A DNA stretch of 64,000 nt from Paralvinella palmiformis (GCA_025642065.1 JAODUP010000659.1:1-64000); one strand, 5' to 3'. Numbered from the stretch's first letter, positions 38,740 to 50,555 are shown. Made by a program: numbers and translations. Notes: generated by a model from the sequence alone, not told the origin.

Positions 38740-39965
38740 ATTTTCAGGTTTCTTTAGGTGTTACTTGTATGAGAAACAATCCATTTCGACTAATCTTTAT
38801 TCAATTTCAGAGTATTTTGTCGGTTGATAAAAGGTTAAAGTCTTTTACTTGAAGTCAAAGGACATTTATAAATGGTACAGTAGCGTCAGGTGATTGATTA
38901 CATCAAGGACTGTAGATAAATCCAGCATTATTAATGCAGCCATTGATTCTTCACCCCGAGCCACAACAATCACAATGTGAACTTTCAGACAATGGGTTCT
39001 GTTGATTATCCTCTATGATATGGAAACAGACAACTGTCATTGAGGTCACTATGATCTATTTTGTATTCTATATGCATTGATACTACCTTTTCAATATGAT
39101 TGGAGATGAAAAGCAGTTTAGAAAAAGGACGATATTTCTTCCTCATCCAACCTATATCTCTTAAGCAGAGGTGTTATTGTGGCTCGTTTCAAACACAATG
39201 GCATCACTTATTCACCCTCTGACTTATTGTTACTGGGTGCTATCAGTGGGAAATGTTGATCTGCACATTTCTTCAAAAGCCAAGTGGATCCAAGTTTTGT
39301 TCGGAGACTGTGTCCTTATGTCCTTCACCTCATTTTTAGAAGCTGGTCGAAACATTTTCCCATTAAGCATAATATCCTCATCCATGGAGATATTACAGAT
39401 ATTATTTATCTAATCAAAATTCTTGTTCCTGATTATTTTTCTCGTGTGAAAATGGTTGATATTATCCACCAGGAGTTCAGTAGAGAAAAGGTTTGTATAT
39501 TTATATTTGAGTTACTTCCAATCAAGTTCTTTGTTAATTAGAAGAGTTTCTTTTGATTTTTTCAACATTCCTCTATCTTTGTGCCAGACTAATTCTTCTT
39601 TCCTGCGAATTATCTTAGCTCATTGAAGTTTATCTTAGTACATCAGTTGACTTACTCACCGTGAGAGCCAGTCCTGATTTATAGAGTATCCCAATGCCGC
39701 AATCACCTCAGCAACCTTTACGAGGAACTTTATTAAACTCGTAACATTCAGAAACCAACTCATTTCTGGTCAGATGATCAAGTTACGGTTCAGTGAGAAC
39801 AACTACGTCAATATAATCAGCTACAGTCCTGGCTTTATCTCAAGGATTAAAAATTCAAACAACTTACCGATAAATGGACCTGAAACATCTGAGCTTTATC
39901 TAAGGAGTCTATATTCGACAGGCTATAAAATTAATATCCATAGACACATTCACAGTTAGTCTACA
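38740..39965 (-). pseudogene. LINE relic: endonuclease end, linker and RT start
   Basis: Read on the minus strand from 39965 down. An endonuclease-like GGDCGIGILYKSGL block (normally GGGVAILYKSSL) lies near 39690. Linker words STELLVDNINHF lie near 39470, SMDEDIMLNGKMF near 39370 and a degenerate DPxxLAFEEMC near 39285. FETSH/CLKRAT overlap near 39180, and the RT palm start is LKVH then AALIMLDLSTVLDVINHL near 38890-38990. The same blocks occur in the plus-strand LINE at 58360-60115. Many frameshifts are present. Plus-strand frames at 39171-39541 are shadows. Confidence 0.8.
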
Positions 39966-40555
39966 ACGATAGTGCACAATGTCTCTAAGGGGTTAATATG
40001 TAAAACCTGAAGACGATATAATAACAACTGAATTAACATTAAACAAAACCTTCAACGGCCCATAGCCAGTTAAAGAAATATAATTACTAATATTTAACTA
40101 GTGTTATTGTAATAAGCAACAGTTATTATAACACATTTCACACCTTGACTCAGTCCAGGACAATCACGACAGACTGTTCGAAGAAACGGGAGATTTGTCA
40201 AGACACTCAAACTGCATAAAATAACATTCTTACAGCAGAAAACACGAAAACACACTGTAACTGGAAGTTATGAATCAATATTTACTGTTTGCACGTAAGG
40301 AATAGTAGCGTTATTCACATAAACAAACAAACTATACCAAATTATACATATGTTGATGATGTCAGTACACAAATCCTTTGATGGACAAGATCAAGTGAAA
40401 ACGAACCTAACCCGATTACTTCTCGGGTTGTGAATGATTACATACGTACAATTCAAATATCAACATTTTGTAATGCCTGTAATCCTTAATAATTGTTTTA
40501 AATACTTAACTTTTACAGTAAATTAAATTATCAAAAGTAAAAATAAATTACATTC

Positions 40556-40596
<41 letters not shown>

Positions 40597-40840
40597 TGTA
40601 TACGGGTTAGATGAAAATATTGTTTTAAACACCAAATATAGTTATTGAAAGCCCAGAATAGAGATAGATCTGGATAAACAAACATATTTCGTATACATCA
40701 AATATATTCTTAAGAGATGGCGATATTTGGGGATCATTCTAGTTCCGATATCTTGAATGTTGTCAAATCTTTATCAACAATCATCTATTTTATAATTTTT
40801 GCTATTTATAATAAAGAATCGGCGCTATACATATTATTTA
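39966..40840. other. AT-rich sequence; (TA)n at 40556-40598
   Basis: No gene or dispersed element was recognised in this stretch. Confidence 0.4.
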
Positions 40841-40847
40841 TTACAGT

Positions 40848-40886
<39 letters not shown>

Positions 40887-41950
40887 CTGTTTTGTTAATT
40901 GCAACATTTTAAGTTAAATAACCAAACTATTGTATTTCACTATTAATGAGTTATGATAAAAATATTAATTGGCTCTTAAAGTGAATCTAAGAATCATATA
41001 GCTATTCACATTTTGCCAATGTATATCACATGTTGAAATTTATCAGTTAAGTTTTAAAAAGAAGTTAATGTTGTATGAATTATTGTACTGATACAAATAT
41101 TATACTTATCAACACTTGATAGTCATACAGAAAAAAAGAATATTTACTAATACCAATTTCATATAGCATATTCAAACATAATTATAAATTGATCGCAATG
41201 ACATATGCCTGTATATCAAATATTGATCCTGATCTAATACAATACAGTAAACTGCAGGAACTTGTCCAAATACACTTTAACCATCACCACCTTGTTTACA
41301 AAAATTGTTATTTGAAATTTCCAATAATGTGGTTCTATCAGTAGCAACTATCATCAATATGTCACATCTTTTTGTAGACAATTTCAAATAATTGTAATAA
41401 TATATCGTACAATCAACACACCTTTATTCAACTAAAAGATAAACAGAGTTTTGTATGCATACAAAGTTTCATCCTCAATAATACAAAATTTGCCAAATAC
41501 AGCGAATAACTAAAATTCAGAGGCCAAAGGAGTACTTTAAACTCTGAGATAGACAACCATACATGATGTTACAGTTATCCTTTCAACAGATCATTAAGTT
41601 TCTATCAAGGGAATGACAATAAAGGAGGTATGGAACATCAGATGGTAATGATATAGTTCACTAACGACCAGCATCGAATCACAATGTAAAAACGTGCCCT
41701 TGAAGTAGCGACTAAATGCTGACAACGACTGGATAGAGTCATAAAATTGAAACAACTATTTAAAGAAAGATTACTGATCGATGGTCAATCACCGGTTTAC
41801 GTGATATTACTATTTAAGTGACCTCCTGGTGGCTTCATTTCGTTGATGATGAAAAACATATACAGGGCTTAAATAAATAATCCAATGGCATGATATAATA
41901 TATGGGTTAATGTTTTCCATATAAAAGGTTAATGAATTCATATAATATTT
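40848..41950 (+). repeat. Repeat family Q, long copy
   Basis: It starts with a (TA)n run at 40848-40882. The part 40885-41160 is colinear with 61440-61690 (GAGTTATGATAAAAATATTA, ATAGCTATTCA, TTTATCAGTTAA, CAACACTTGATAGTCAT). The part 41325-41950 is colinear with 31905-32470. Taken together these show a repeat of at least 1.1 kb. It ends next to T copy B. There are no open frames of note. Confidence 0.7.
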
Positions 41951-42078
41951 ATTGTTCAAATATGAACAAAAACATTTAAATTCACGTACAAAAAAGATAA
42001 TAGTAGGTAAAACCTTGGATATGTTTCAGAAACTGAGAACATGTGTGTCTCGTGTATTGGTAATTGTGTGTATGTGTG

Positions 42079-43374
42079 TTTTATGGTACATAGTAAGAGG
42101 CAACAGGCACAGAGCATCAACATATCTAAACCTCCTTCGAAACCTACCTCCATAAATCTAAATACAACTATACATACATTAATCTAAATATTAAATGTTC
42201 AATACCTCCACATATTGATAAATGTGTGCGTATACCTAAGCATGTGTCTGGTCTACTCATCAGCCTGTGGGAACCAGCTAATTCGCTTTTCGTACGCGAC
42301 AAATATGTCACGCCCACAGGAAAGCGGCTACATGCAGGCTACGTACAAAAAGCGGAAGCACGTAAAAACATACCATTTGATACCACAGCTCGCAACAAAC
42401 ACGTGCGTGTGGTTCAATGGTGACTTGCTACATACATATCATAAACTATTTTGACACCACAGTTTACATTCAATAGTAATTTTCTGTGGTCCAAAAGAAA
42501 CCTGTATATAAAGCATTTCGACACCTCAGATGCTGACCTCAGCTTTATTCTGGGTTCGAATAGCTGAATAAATCCTACCTATATGAACCATGTATCAATA
42601 CACGTCCGACTGGTCTGGCGTCGAAGTTCTTCTCTAACCTAAGTGAAAATTCAAGCCCTATATATAGCCTCAGCGTGTTAACAAACATTACAGTTTGTCC
42701 ATAACAAAGATAATGCACACTAACACAGTATGGACTCACTAAAGCGATTAAAATAAAATAAAAACAAAGTAGCAATACTGCACAATGGATTATTACTGGA
42801 CTAGAACGAAATGTCTCAAACCTGAGTAAATACTACGATTTACTCGAACCTAAGAGCTAACCCTCATACGTTTCCGTTCATCACTAAGGGAACGTTCATT
42901 CACGCTTAATTTAGCGTCCCTAAGTATATGCAGTTAGGTGTGGTGGGATCTAAATTAAAGCGCCTATCCACTTGATCTATTTGACCTATGGTCGAGAACA
43001 GTGGATTTCAGGCAGATCTCCGATACTGCGAATGACACGTCGGGATTATAATAGCTATACATTTAACAAATTTCCTATATCAGTGCAATCTAATTACTCA
43101 TAATATGGGAAAAAACTCTGTCCGCAGCTTAATACCCATGGAGATGCCTGCCGGAGTAACAAACGACTCCAGGAGTATAAATCCATCAAGCAGCATTGTA
43201 TGAATTAATAGGTCGTTTCGCCAGACCACATAAGAGGACAACAATATAGATTCTACATTATACATAACAAAGCTAATAAACTCAACATGTTTTAATAACG
43301 ACATAACTTTCTTACATTGGTGTAATAAGGAATCTGGATGGAAATAGATAAGATGTCTGGCACGGCAATGTGCG
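42079..43374 (+). repeat. Repeat family T, copy B (first of a tandem pair)
   Basis: The start is set by TTTTATGGTACATAGTAAGA, which recurs at 43375, so the period is 1296 bases. Copies B and C are very similar along their length, including the block GAGATGCCTGCCGGAGTAAC and the TATA-like CCTATATATAGCCTCAGC near 42656. A minus-strand frame (43098-43304) shares its C-terminal 35-40 codons with copy C and, in decayed form, copy A, but shows no known domain. Preceding sequence is (TG)-rich (42063-42078). Confidence 0.9.
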
Positions 43375-44522
43375 TTTTATGGTACATAGTAAGAGGCAAC
43401 AGGCACAGAGCATCAACATATCTAAACCTCCTTCGAAACCTACCTCCATAAATCTAAATACAACTATACATACATTAATCTAAATATTAAATGTTCCATA
43501 CCTCAACATATTGATAAATGTGTGCGTATACCTAAGCATGTGTCTGGTCTACTCATCAGCCTGTGGGAACCAGCTAATTCGCTTTTCGTACGCGACAAAT
43601 ATGTCACGCCCACAGGAAAGCGGCTACATGCAGGCTACGTACAAAAAGCGGAAGCACGTAAAAAACATACCATTTGATACCACAGCTCGCAACAAACAAC
43701 ACGTGCGTGTGGTTCAATGGTGACTTGCTACATACATATCATAAACTATTTTGACACCACAGTTTACATTCAACAGTAATTTTCTGTGGTCCAAAAGAAA
43801 CCTGTATATAAAGCATTTCGACACCTCAGATGCTGACCTCAGCTTTATTCTGGGTTCGAATAACTGAATAAATCCTACCTATATGAACCATGTATCAATA
43901 CACGTCCGACTGGTCTGGCGTCGAAGTTCTTCCCTAACCTAAGTGAAATTCAAGCCCTATATATAGCCTCAGCGTGTTAACAAACATTACAGTTTCTTCA
44001 TAACAAAGAGAATGTACACTAACACAGTATGGACTCACTAAAGCGATTAAACTGAAATATAAACAAGTAGCAATACCGCACAATGGATTATTACTGGACT
44101 AGAACGAAATATCGTCTCAAACCTGAGTAAATACTACGATTTACTCGAACCTAACAGCTAATCCTCATACGTTTCCGTTCATCACTAAGTGAACGTTCAT
44201 TCACGCTTAATTTAGCGTCCCTAAGTATATGCAGTTAGGTGTGGTGGGATCTAAATTAAAGCGCCTATCCACTTGATCCATTTGACCTATGGTCGAGAAC
44301 AGTGGATTTCAGGCAGATCTCCAATACTGCGAATGACACGGCGGGATTATAATAGCTATACATTTAACAAATTTCCTATATCAGTGTAATCTAATTACTC
44401 ATAATATGGGAAAACACTCTGTCCGCAGCTTAATGCCCATGGAGATGCCTGCCGGAGTAACAAACGACTCCAGGAGTATAAATCCATCAAGCAGCATTGT
44501 ATGATTTAATAGGTCGTTTCGT
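43375..44522 (+). repeat. Repeat family T, copy C (second of a tandem pair)
   Basis: It is head to tail with copy B and similar to it to about 44520. There it is cut within the TAGGTCGTTTCG segment and runs into a (TG)/(TA) microsatellite. It has the same landmarks as copy B, with scattered substitutions and small indels, which shows the duplication is not a very recent assembly duplicate. Confidence 0.9.
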
Positions 44523-44584
44523 GTATGCGTATGTACTTTGTATGTCTGTGTGCGATTATGTCTATCTGTCTGTCGAAATAAATG

Positions 44585-44593
44585 TCGAGTATG

Positions 44594-44628
<35 letters not shown>

Positions 44629-44641
44629 GTGTGTGTGCGTG

Positions 44642-44708
<67 letters not shown>

Positions 44709-44730
44709 GTAGCTCGCGTGTTTGTGCGTG

Positions 44731-44773
<43 letters not shown>

Positions 44774-44815
44774 GTAGCTCTCTCACTGTGTGTGTGTGTG
44801 CGTGTGCGTGCGTGT
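44585..44815. repeat. (TA)n/(TG)n compound microsatellite
   Basis: TA and TGCG blocks alternate; the phrase ATCTGTAGCTC between TA and TG tracts occurs twice (44705 and 44770), so the array also contains a higher-order duplication of about 65 bases. All frames over it are artefacts. Confidence 0.95.
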
Positions 44816-44819
44816 TTCT

Positions 44820-45280
44820 GTGACTAAACGACTAAGGTGTTCTAACATGGTTCACTTTGCCTGCATGTTGTACTTTAACCCCTTCCTGGTTAGCTTATTC
44901 TCTCGTATATATTTGGACTTGTTAGGTTTAATGTCTACATTACCATCACTACTCATCATGAAGGTATTATGTCAATAAAGTTGGGGTTGAAATCATGTAC
45001 TCATAAATAAGACCGTTGTTGTCAATACCTCATTTTATTTCTAGTATGTTGATGGTTGACTATAATAGACAAAATAAATTATTACAAAAAAATGAAAACA
45101 AAAATAAGCTTACCTAATTACATATTATTGCTAAAGCACCGTATTCATAAACAGGTAAATTACATTACATTATGCAGTTAATGTTATACATTGTTATACA
45201 GATAAGTTACTAATGTTAACTAATACTAAATTTACTGATCTTAAAATAAGTACAAGTTTACACACAGAATGAAACATAAA
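44820..45280. other. No gene recognised
   Basis: The stretch is AT-rich and I can support no feature in it. Confidence 0.4.
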
Positions 45281-45284
45281 TAGA

Positions 45285-45370
45285 TAACATGATTCTGCCT
45301 GTTGTGGTAATCGAACCCCAAAAACTAGCATGAGACGCAGATCACTAAATAACTGTATAGCTTTCCCGGT
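45285..45370 (-). mobile_element. tRNA-like SINE head fragment
   Basis: On the minus strand a B-box-like GGGGTTCGATTACC lies near 45312, preceded by a plausible but weak A-box-like GCTATACAGTTATTTAGTGA near 45350. The length and spacing suit a SINE head or tRNA pseudogene. No body or tail was recognised. Confidence 0.45.
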
Positions 45371-45718
45371 ATATACAAACCCTAATATTAAGCTCATTAG
45401 CAAGAAATACGAATATTGGTAATTTCCAACACTTAACCACGGTCATTCCATAAACACATTGATGATTAATATTTAGCGGCCTTTTGTACACATAATAGGC
45501 TAACTGGACCGTGGTGAACAAATCACAGTTTCTGTTGTTCGTCTATTGAGAACAATAACTGACCACCGTAAAAACCTATAAACACGGGAATGGCCAATAC
45601 ACATGAGCTCCTAAGTGATAATATAATATGAGCACTTATCAATGCTATATTTGACCATACATGTAATAGATGCAATAAAACTGATAAATAATATAATATT
45701 ACCATGATTTTGAGGGTG

Positions 45719-45854
45719 TTTTAGCAGCCCGACATCAATGATTATAATTCCGACATGACTATTATCAGCCCGAGGAGCCGAGGGCCGATAATGGTCATGA
45801 AGGGCTGCTAATGGTCATGTCGGGTTGCTAATCATTGATGAAGGGCTGCTAAAA
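45719..45854. mobile_element. 136-bp palindromic MITE-like element
   Basis: The ends are near-perfect inverted repeats. The left end reads TTTTAGCAGCCCGACATCAA then TGATTA. The right end, reverse-complemented, reads TTTTAGCAGCCCTTCATCAA then TGATTA. Inner arms also pair (GACATGACTATTATCAGCCC against the GGGCCGATAATGGTCATGA side) around a GC-rich centre GAGGAGCCGAGG. The whole element can fold into one long hairpin. No clear target-site duplication is seen, so the superfamily is unknown. Confidence 0.8.
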
Positions 45855-46199
45855 AGTATTACAACCCACAAATCATGTTATTACTATTATTATCAAATTG
45901 AACTGAAAACAATAAACAGGATACAGGTACTTCAATATGTTATTGACAACTGTAGTAGTGCATGTCATTTAGCTGAGCTCTACGTTAATAATAATGAGAG
46001 TCCAAGAATATGTGACTGGGATAACATGGTGAAACAACACATAAACCATTAAACATTTATCTGTTTATCCCAACGGTACATGTGGTCTACACATCATGTA
46101 TCAGTCATGTTTCATTTGATAATTGATTGTGCCCCGTCCATGGTAGCGGTGTCCAAATTGTTTTGAATAACATGTTGATGACGGGACTGGGGGGGGGGG

Positions 46200-46870
46200 G
46201 GTTATTAGTTCAGAAGTTAGCACCCGGTATAACATTATCAGTGTGGAACACGGAGCAAGCACCTAAGCCAGGGACGTTAATATTGAATACAGTGCCTTGG
46301 GGTGAGGTTTCTGGAGTGGTTATAATGCCATCTGTTCCCATTTGCAAATCCACTTCTCCTGGCGGAGCTTCCTGTACAACCTGTCCCATGTTAGGCTGCT
46401 GTTGGGCGAATACCTCTTGCTGCTTGTCGTGCTGATAATCACCGTGGTTAATTTGCCCAAATGCTAGACTAAATCCCAAATCAAAATTAGGCTGATCATC
46501 GTCATTATCACTGACGGCATCCCCGGCTGTAGTAGTGATTTTAGCATCAGACGTAACTGTGGTAGAGATTCACCATATCACCATCTCAGATGGCCGACTT
46601 GTTTTGTGGCTTCTTATTACCATATTTAAAATACAGCTTGCAACATGAGGTGAATATATTATTAACAGACATGAAATAATCACCACTGACTATGTTGAAT
46701 GGACGGTTGTATGGTACTGATGTGATATGCTTGTGTATGACAGCACGTACTGACGTAGACAGGTCTAGCTGATTGGAATCAATGTACCACCTTGTTTGAC
46801 AGGCTTCACTTCTGCAAATAACTTCCCCAGGAGTTCATTCAACTCAGTCATCGGGATTAACGGAGTACAA
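46200..46870 (-). pseudogene. Crypton/KIAA1958-like N-terminal protein relic
   Basis: On the minus strand the words MTELNELLGKLFAEVKP lie near 46830. SVRAVIHKHITSVPYNRPFN lies near 46700 and FMSVNNIFTSCCKLYFKYGN near 46650. Together they resemble the region N-terminal to a tyrosine-recombinase-like domain in Crypton-type and KIAA1958-like proteins of invertebrates. This family call is from memory of the motif order and is moderate. A clean 89-codon frame follows at 46210-46479 (acidic and Gln-rich start, end in GLGACSVFH) whose role is not known. Stops lie between the pieces. No catalytic recombinase domain is seen. Confidence 0.5.
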
Positions 46871-47657
46871 ATCACACACGTTCTAGCATTTACCTACCCA
46901 GTCCGTGAATTGGCTTACTCCATATTTTGGTTGATCATTTCGTAGAAGTTGGCATTGAACTGTTCTATATTTCCTGGGGTTCTACTTCATCTAATTCGCT
47001 TGACTGTGACAGGATAATATATACATTTTCTGATTCTTTAGCCATGTTGTCGTTTATCAGTTTAGCAGACGACAATCAATCATGTAAACATACTGGTCAC
47101 GTGAACAACTGACATTAGAATATTAGCATTTCGGTCATCACTATGAACATTAGTGATATTATGTACAATATTATGTACACTATTAACATTTCTAGTTCCA
47201 TGAGATGCTCCAGTTCTGATGACTCTCCCGACAGGGATTCTTGATCAACCTCATCGAGTAACTTCCTATCTGTTTCACTGATGGCACACTCCTCTTCTAG
47301 CTGCTGCAGCTATTCTTCTTGATGGTTCAAATGTAACTTAGCTGCTTCTAGAGCTTGTTTCAGTGATTCAGCTTTAACTAAGAGTTCTAGCCTTTTTGGC
47401 ATATGTGCAATTCTCGCAAGCACCAGTGTATTGCCAGAATTACTGCTATTTCGAGATGCCACCGAGTTGCTATCCGTCTCATTGAGAATATGACTCAATG
47501 CTGCCTTTGCGAACCAATTACCCATGATTGCCTTCAACTCATTAAAGCTCATGTGACGTGTACTAAACAAGTTCGCGTTATATTCATCAACTTCATCTGA
47601 AGTTAACAGTTCTGTGTATTGATTGTTTCCTTCTAGAAACTTGTCATATAAGGGCAA
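46871..47657 (-). pseudogene. BEL/Pao-like gag relic
   Basis: The open frame 47657-47310 (115 codons) begins MPLYDKFLEGNNQYTELLTS. It ends in a charged, Ala/Leu/Glu-rich stretch (ELLVKAESLKQALEAAKLHL) that would form a coiled coil. After one stop the frame continues with LQQLEEECAISETDRKLLDE and DQESLSG to about 47200. An acidic N-terminal segment before a coiled coil is the layout of gag-like proteins of invertebrate BEL/Pao retroelements. The assignment is from general resemblance. No LTR, protease or RT lies nearby. The plus-strand 65-codon frame is a shadow. Confidence 0.5.
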
Positions 47658-47719
47658 CCATGTCTTCTATGTCAATAATGAGTGGAGACTATCAATGGTA
47701 GCAATGATAGTAATTATAG

Positions 47720-47966
47720 GACTAATAATAATAATAGCCGAAATGGCAGTTGTTAACGTGGCTGTTAACCTCAAATGAGGGAGACACATATGGTCTGTAA
47801 TGTATAGCTTCCCCACGGAGACTAATTCTAAATAAATGTAGAATATAGAATAAATGGTACTCCTCACCCATACTCTAGTGCCACGGCTGACAACCTGCGA
47901 CCTCCCGCACAGAATGACAATAGTCATAGGTAAATAGTATCATGCTCTATCCAGGAGGCAAAAGAA
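47720..47966 (-). mobile_element. SINE family 2 with (ATT)n tail
   Basis: The minus-strand head begins at about 47965 with A-box-like GGATAGAGCATGATACTA. The B-box-like GGAGGTCGCAGGTTGTC is about 60 bases on. The body matches 22332-22545 (CCATATGTGTCTCCCTCATT), and the 3' end CCATTTCGGCTATTATTATT runs into an ATT tail at 47722-47740. The head matches the fragment at 13762-13862. It lies close downstream of the gag-like relic. Confidence 0.85.
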
Positions 47967-48089
47967 ATGACTGTAAAATAAATGTCATTAAAAAGAGTAG
48001 CAGAAACAATAAAAGTGTTTTTTTATTAAATAAGTAAATTAATGATTAGGTAAATATTCCTTATTGTAACTATTATCTCCAGCTTTAAA

Positions 48090-49578
48090 CAATTGGCCAC
48101 TCTCTTATACTGGATATATTCGTCTAAGATACCGTACTTTGAAGATGTTGACCAGAAGATGACCTTCTATATGTTTACCAGCAATAAATATATAAAACAT
48201 GCCGTACAAAATACGGTGATTAATGCGTGTGTTGTTAAGTACTACTTTGAAGTGATAACGTATACACTAACCTAACAAGTCATCCTATCATAAACAAAGC
48301 CAACATTTCCAAATGATGACACTTGATGTACTATGAAAAGGCCGAAGGTACTCAAAAGATGATTTTATCATTAGTTTAAAGAGAACAACGTAAACGTTTT
48401 AAAGGGGATTTTTTTTGAATTTGCTGTCCAGTTAACATGAAAGTAAGAGAACGGAAAAGCGAACGGTGTGAGACGATTTAATACGTAGTCTTGAAATGTT
48501 TTTATAAAGGATGAATGATACATGAATGATACAAATTTAAATGATACAAGTATTGTTTAGATGAAATAACTTATTTAAAATGTTTTAAAAGGGTAAATGT
48601 GGTTCAATGGTGAGTTAGTACATACACAATATAATTACTTTGACAGTACAATTTATATTGAGCTGTATTATTTTATAGTTCAAAAGAAACCCACACATGG
48701 AACAGTTCGACACCATAGATGTTGACCATAGCTTTATTCTGGGTTCGATTAACTAAATACATCCTACCTATGTCAACCGTATAGGCGCGTCAACTAACAT
48801 GACAGGTTATTCAGATGTGATCAGATGTATACTACTTACCTAAATAAGGGGGAATACCGCACAATGGATTATTACTGGACTAGAACGAAATATCGCCTTA
48901 TAGATTTCCTTTCATCATTTAATGAACGTTCATCCACCCCTAATTTAGCGTCCATAAGTATATACAGTTAGGTGTAGTGAGATCTAACTTAAAACGCACA
49001 TCCACTTGATATATTTGACCTATTATCGAGAATAGATGAATTTAGGCAGATATCCGATACAAGTCGGGATTATAATAGTTAAGCATTTAACACTTGTGGA
49101 AAAATCTGCCCGCAGATTAATGCCCATGGAAATGTCTGCCTGGCTAATAAACGCAATGTGTATCAATCAATACGTTGTTTCGTCAGACCACATTACGTTG
49201 GTGTAAAAAGGAATCAGGATTACAATAGGTCTGATATCTGGCAAGTATAATATACATTTTAGGATTCATATACTAGTATAATGATACTGGCTCATAATAT
49301 TAAAATCTAAAACTTCTTTGAAGCATATACCTTCATAAATATTTAAATAAATAAAACTATATATAGATCAATCTAAATATAAACCATATACATGTATCTG
49401 GGCTATTCATCAGCCTCTGGGAATCAGCTAATCCGCTTTTCGTATGCGACAAATAAATCACGCCCACAGGGAAGTGGCAACATGCAGGCTATATATAGAA
49501 AAATGTAACACGTACAAATAAATCATTTGACGCCACAGCTCGTAGTAAACAACACGTGCGCGTGGTTCAATGGTGTAT
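48090..49578 (+). repeat. Repeat family T, copy D, circularly permuted
   Basis: The left flank (48100-48590) resembles the left flank of copy A (18470-18690). The unit then begins at GTGGTTCAATGGTGAGTTAG (48599), which is the middle of copies A-C. It runs through the normal second half (GGATTATTACTGGACTAGAA, TAATGCCCATGGAAATGTCT) to about 49260. It continues with the normal first half (CTTCGTATGCGAC-like words, CACGCCCACAGGGAAGTGGC) and ends at GTGGTTCAATGGTG (49562). The same word therefore begins and ends it, 963 bases apart. It is more diverged than B and C. Confidence 0.85.
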
Positions 49579-49621
49579 TATTACATACATGTGTGTGTGG
49601 ATGATATTACACACACATACA

Positions 49622-49671
<50 letters not shown>

Positions 49672-49873
49672 ATGTGTGTGTGTGTGGGTGTATGTGTGTG
49701 TGCGTGCGTGCGCTGCGTGCTTTTGTGTGTGTGTGTATGTATGTGTGTGTACGTGGTGTGTGTGTGCGGTGTGTCTGTGTCTGTGTGTGTGTCTGTGTGT
49801 GTGTATGTGTGTATATATATGTGTGTGCGTGCGTATGTGCGTGTGTGTGTGTTATGTATGTGTATATGTATAG

Positions 49874-49946
<73 letters not shown>
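49579..49946. repeat. (TA)n-(TG)n-(TA)n compound microsatellite
   Basis: TA at about 49623-49672, TG/CG variants to 49870 and TA to 49943. The four overlapping frames are artefacts. It abuts the 3' end of T copy D. Confidence 0.96.
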
Positions 49947-50398
49947 TGATTTATCCATCTCTGCCTCACTATCTCTCAATTACCCTTCCTTTCTTCTCTT
50001 CAATATAACATACATGCAAATTGTCATTAAGTCTTCAGGCAGCACTTTTTCATGTCTGTTATCATTTAGATCAAAATAGTTTCTTTATGTCCAATAATCC
50101 AATAACTTCGTTAACTTAGCTATTATCTAGTTATGACGAGTGTTCAGAAGCGATTGTTGAGTACTTCAGAATTTTAGCAGTGTTGTGCCAATTTAATTAT
50201 ATTCATTAATCAATATGCCCAAAGAGACTTGTTAATATTCACATTATATTACATTAGAGAGCATTGCGTTACTTGTAACAAAGGCAATGTCGGTTTGAAG
50301 ACAAACTAATTTGGTGGATTAATTCAGTGGGCCGCCTATTATTTTGTGTATCATGACTTCGATGTGTAATAACGTAATTTCTAAACAAAGAAAAAAGT

Positions 50399-50447
<49 letters not shown>

Positions 50448-50555
50448 CTATCTGTCAATCTGCTGATCTATCTAGCTCTCTTCTTCGCTTTCCTTTTCAC
50501 ACACAGTGAGTGTCACAAAACGTTTAAAGTCTGATATATTTATTTAATGCAACTG
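49947..50555. other. No gene recognised; (TA)n at 50400-50445
   Basis: The stretch is AT-rich apart from the TA tract, and I can support nothing else in it. Confidence 0.5.

Noticed and set aside
42255..42320. Possible hairpin CCTGTGGG / CCCACAGG in family T
   Set aside because: The arms pair in copies A-C, but copy D changes one arm to CCTCTGGG with no matching change in the other, so there is no sign of selection for pairing.
42241..42345. Hammerhead-ribozyme-like CTGATGA on the minus strand of every complete T copy (TCATCAG on plus), with a CGAAA nearby
   Set aside because: Around it I tried the type II order (GAAA, stem III, cleavage site, stem I, CTGATGA). The base next to GAAA has no partner at the cleavage position, stem I is only two pairs, and stem II needs a bulge that copy D does not preserve. 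Not supported without a structure search.
46188..46201. G runs at 6270, 8510, 33800 and 46190 as G-quadruplexes
   Set aside because: Each is a single uninterrupted run without the four spaced G tracts needed for a convincing intramolecular quadruplex; they may be tract-length sequencing noise.
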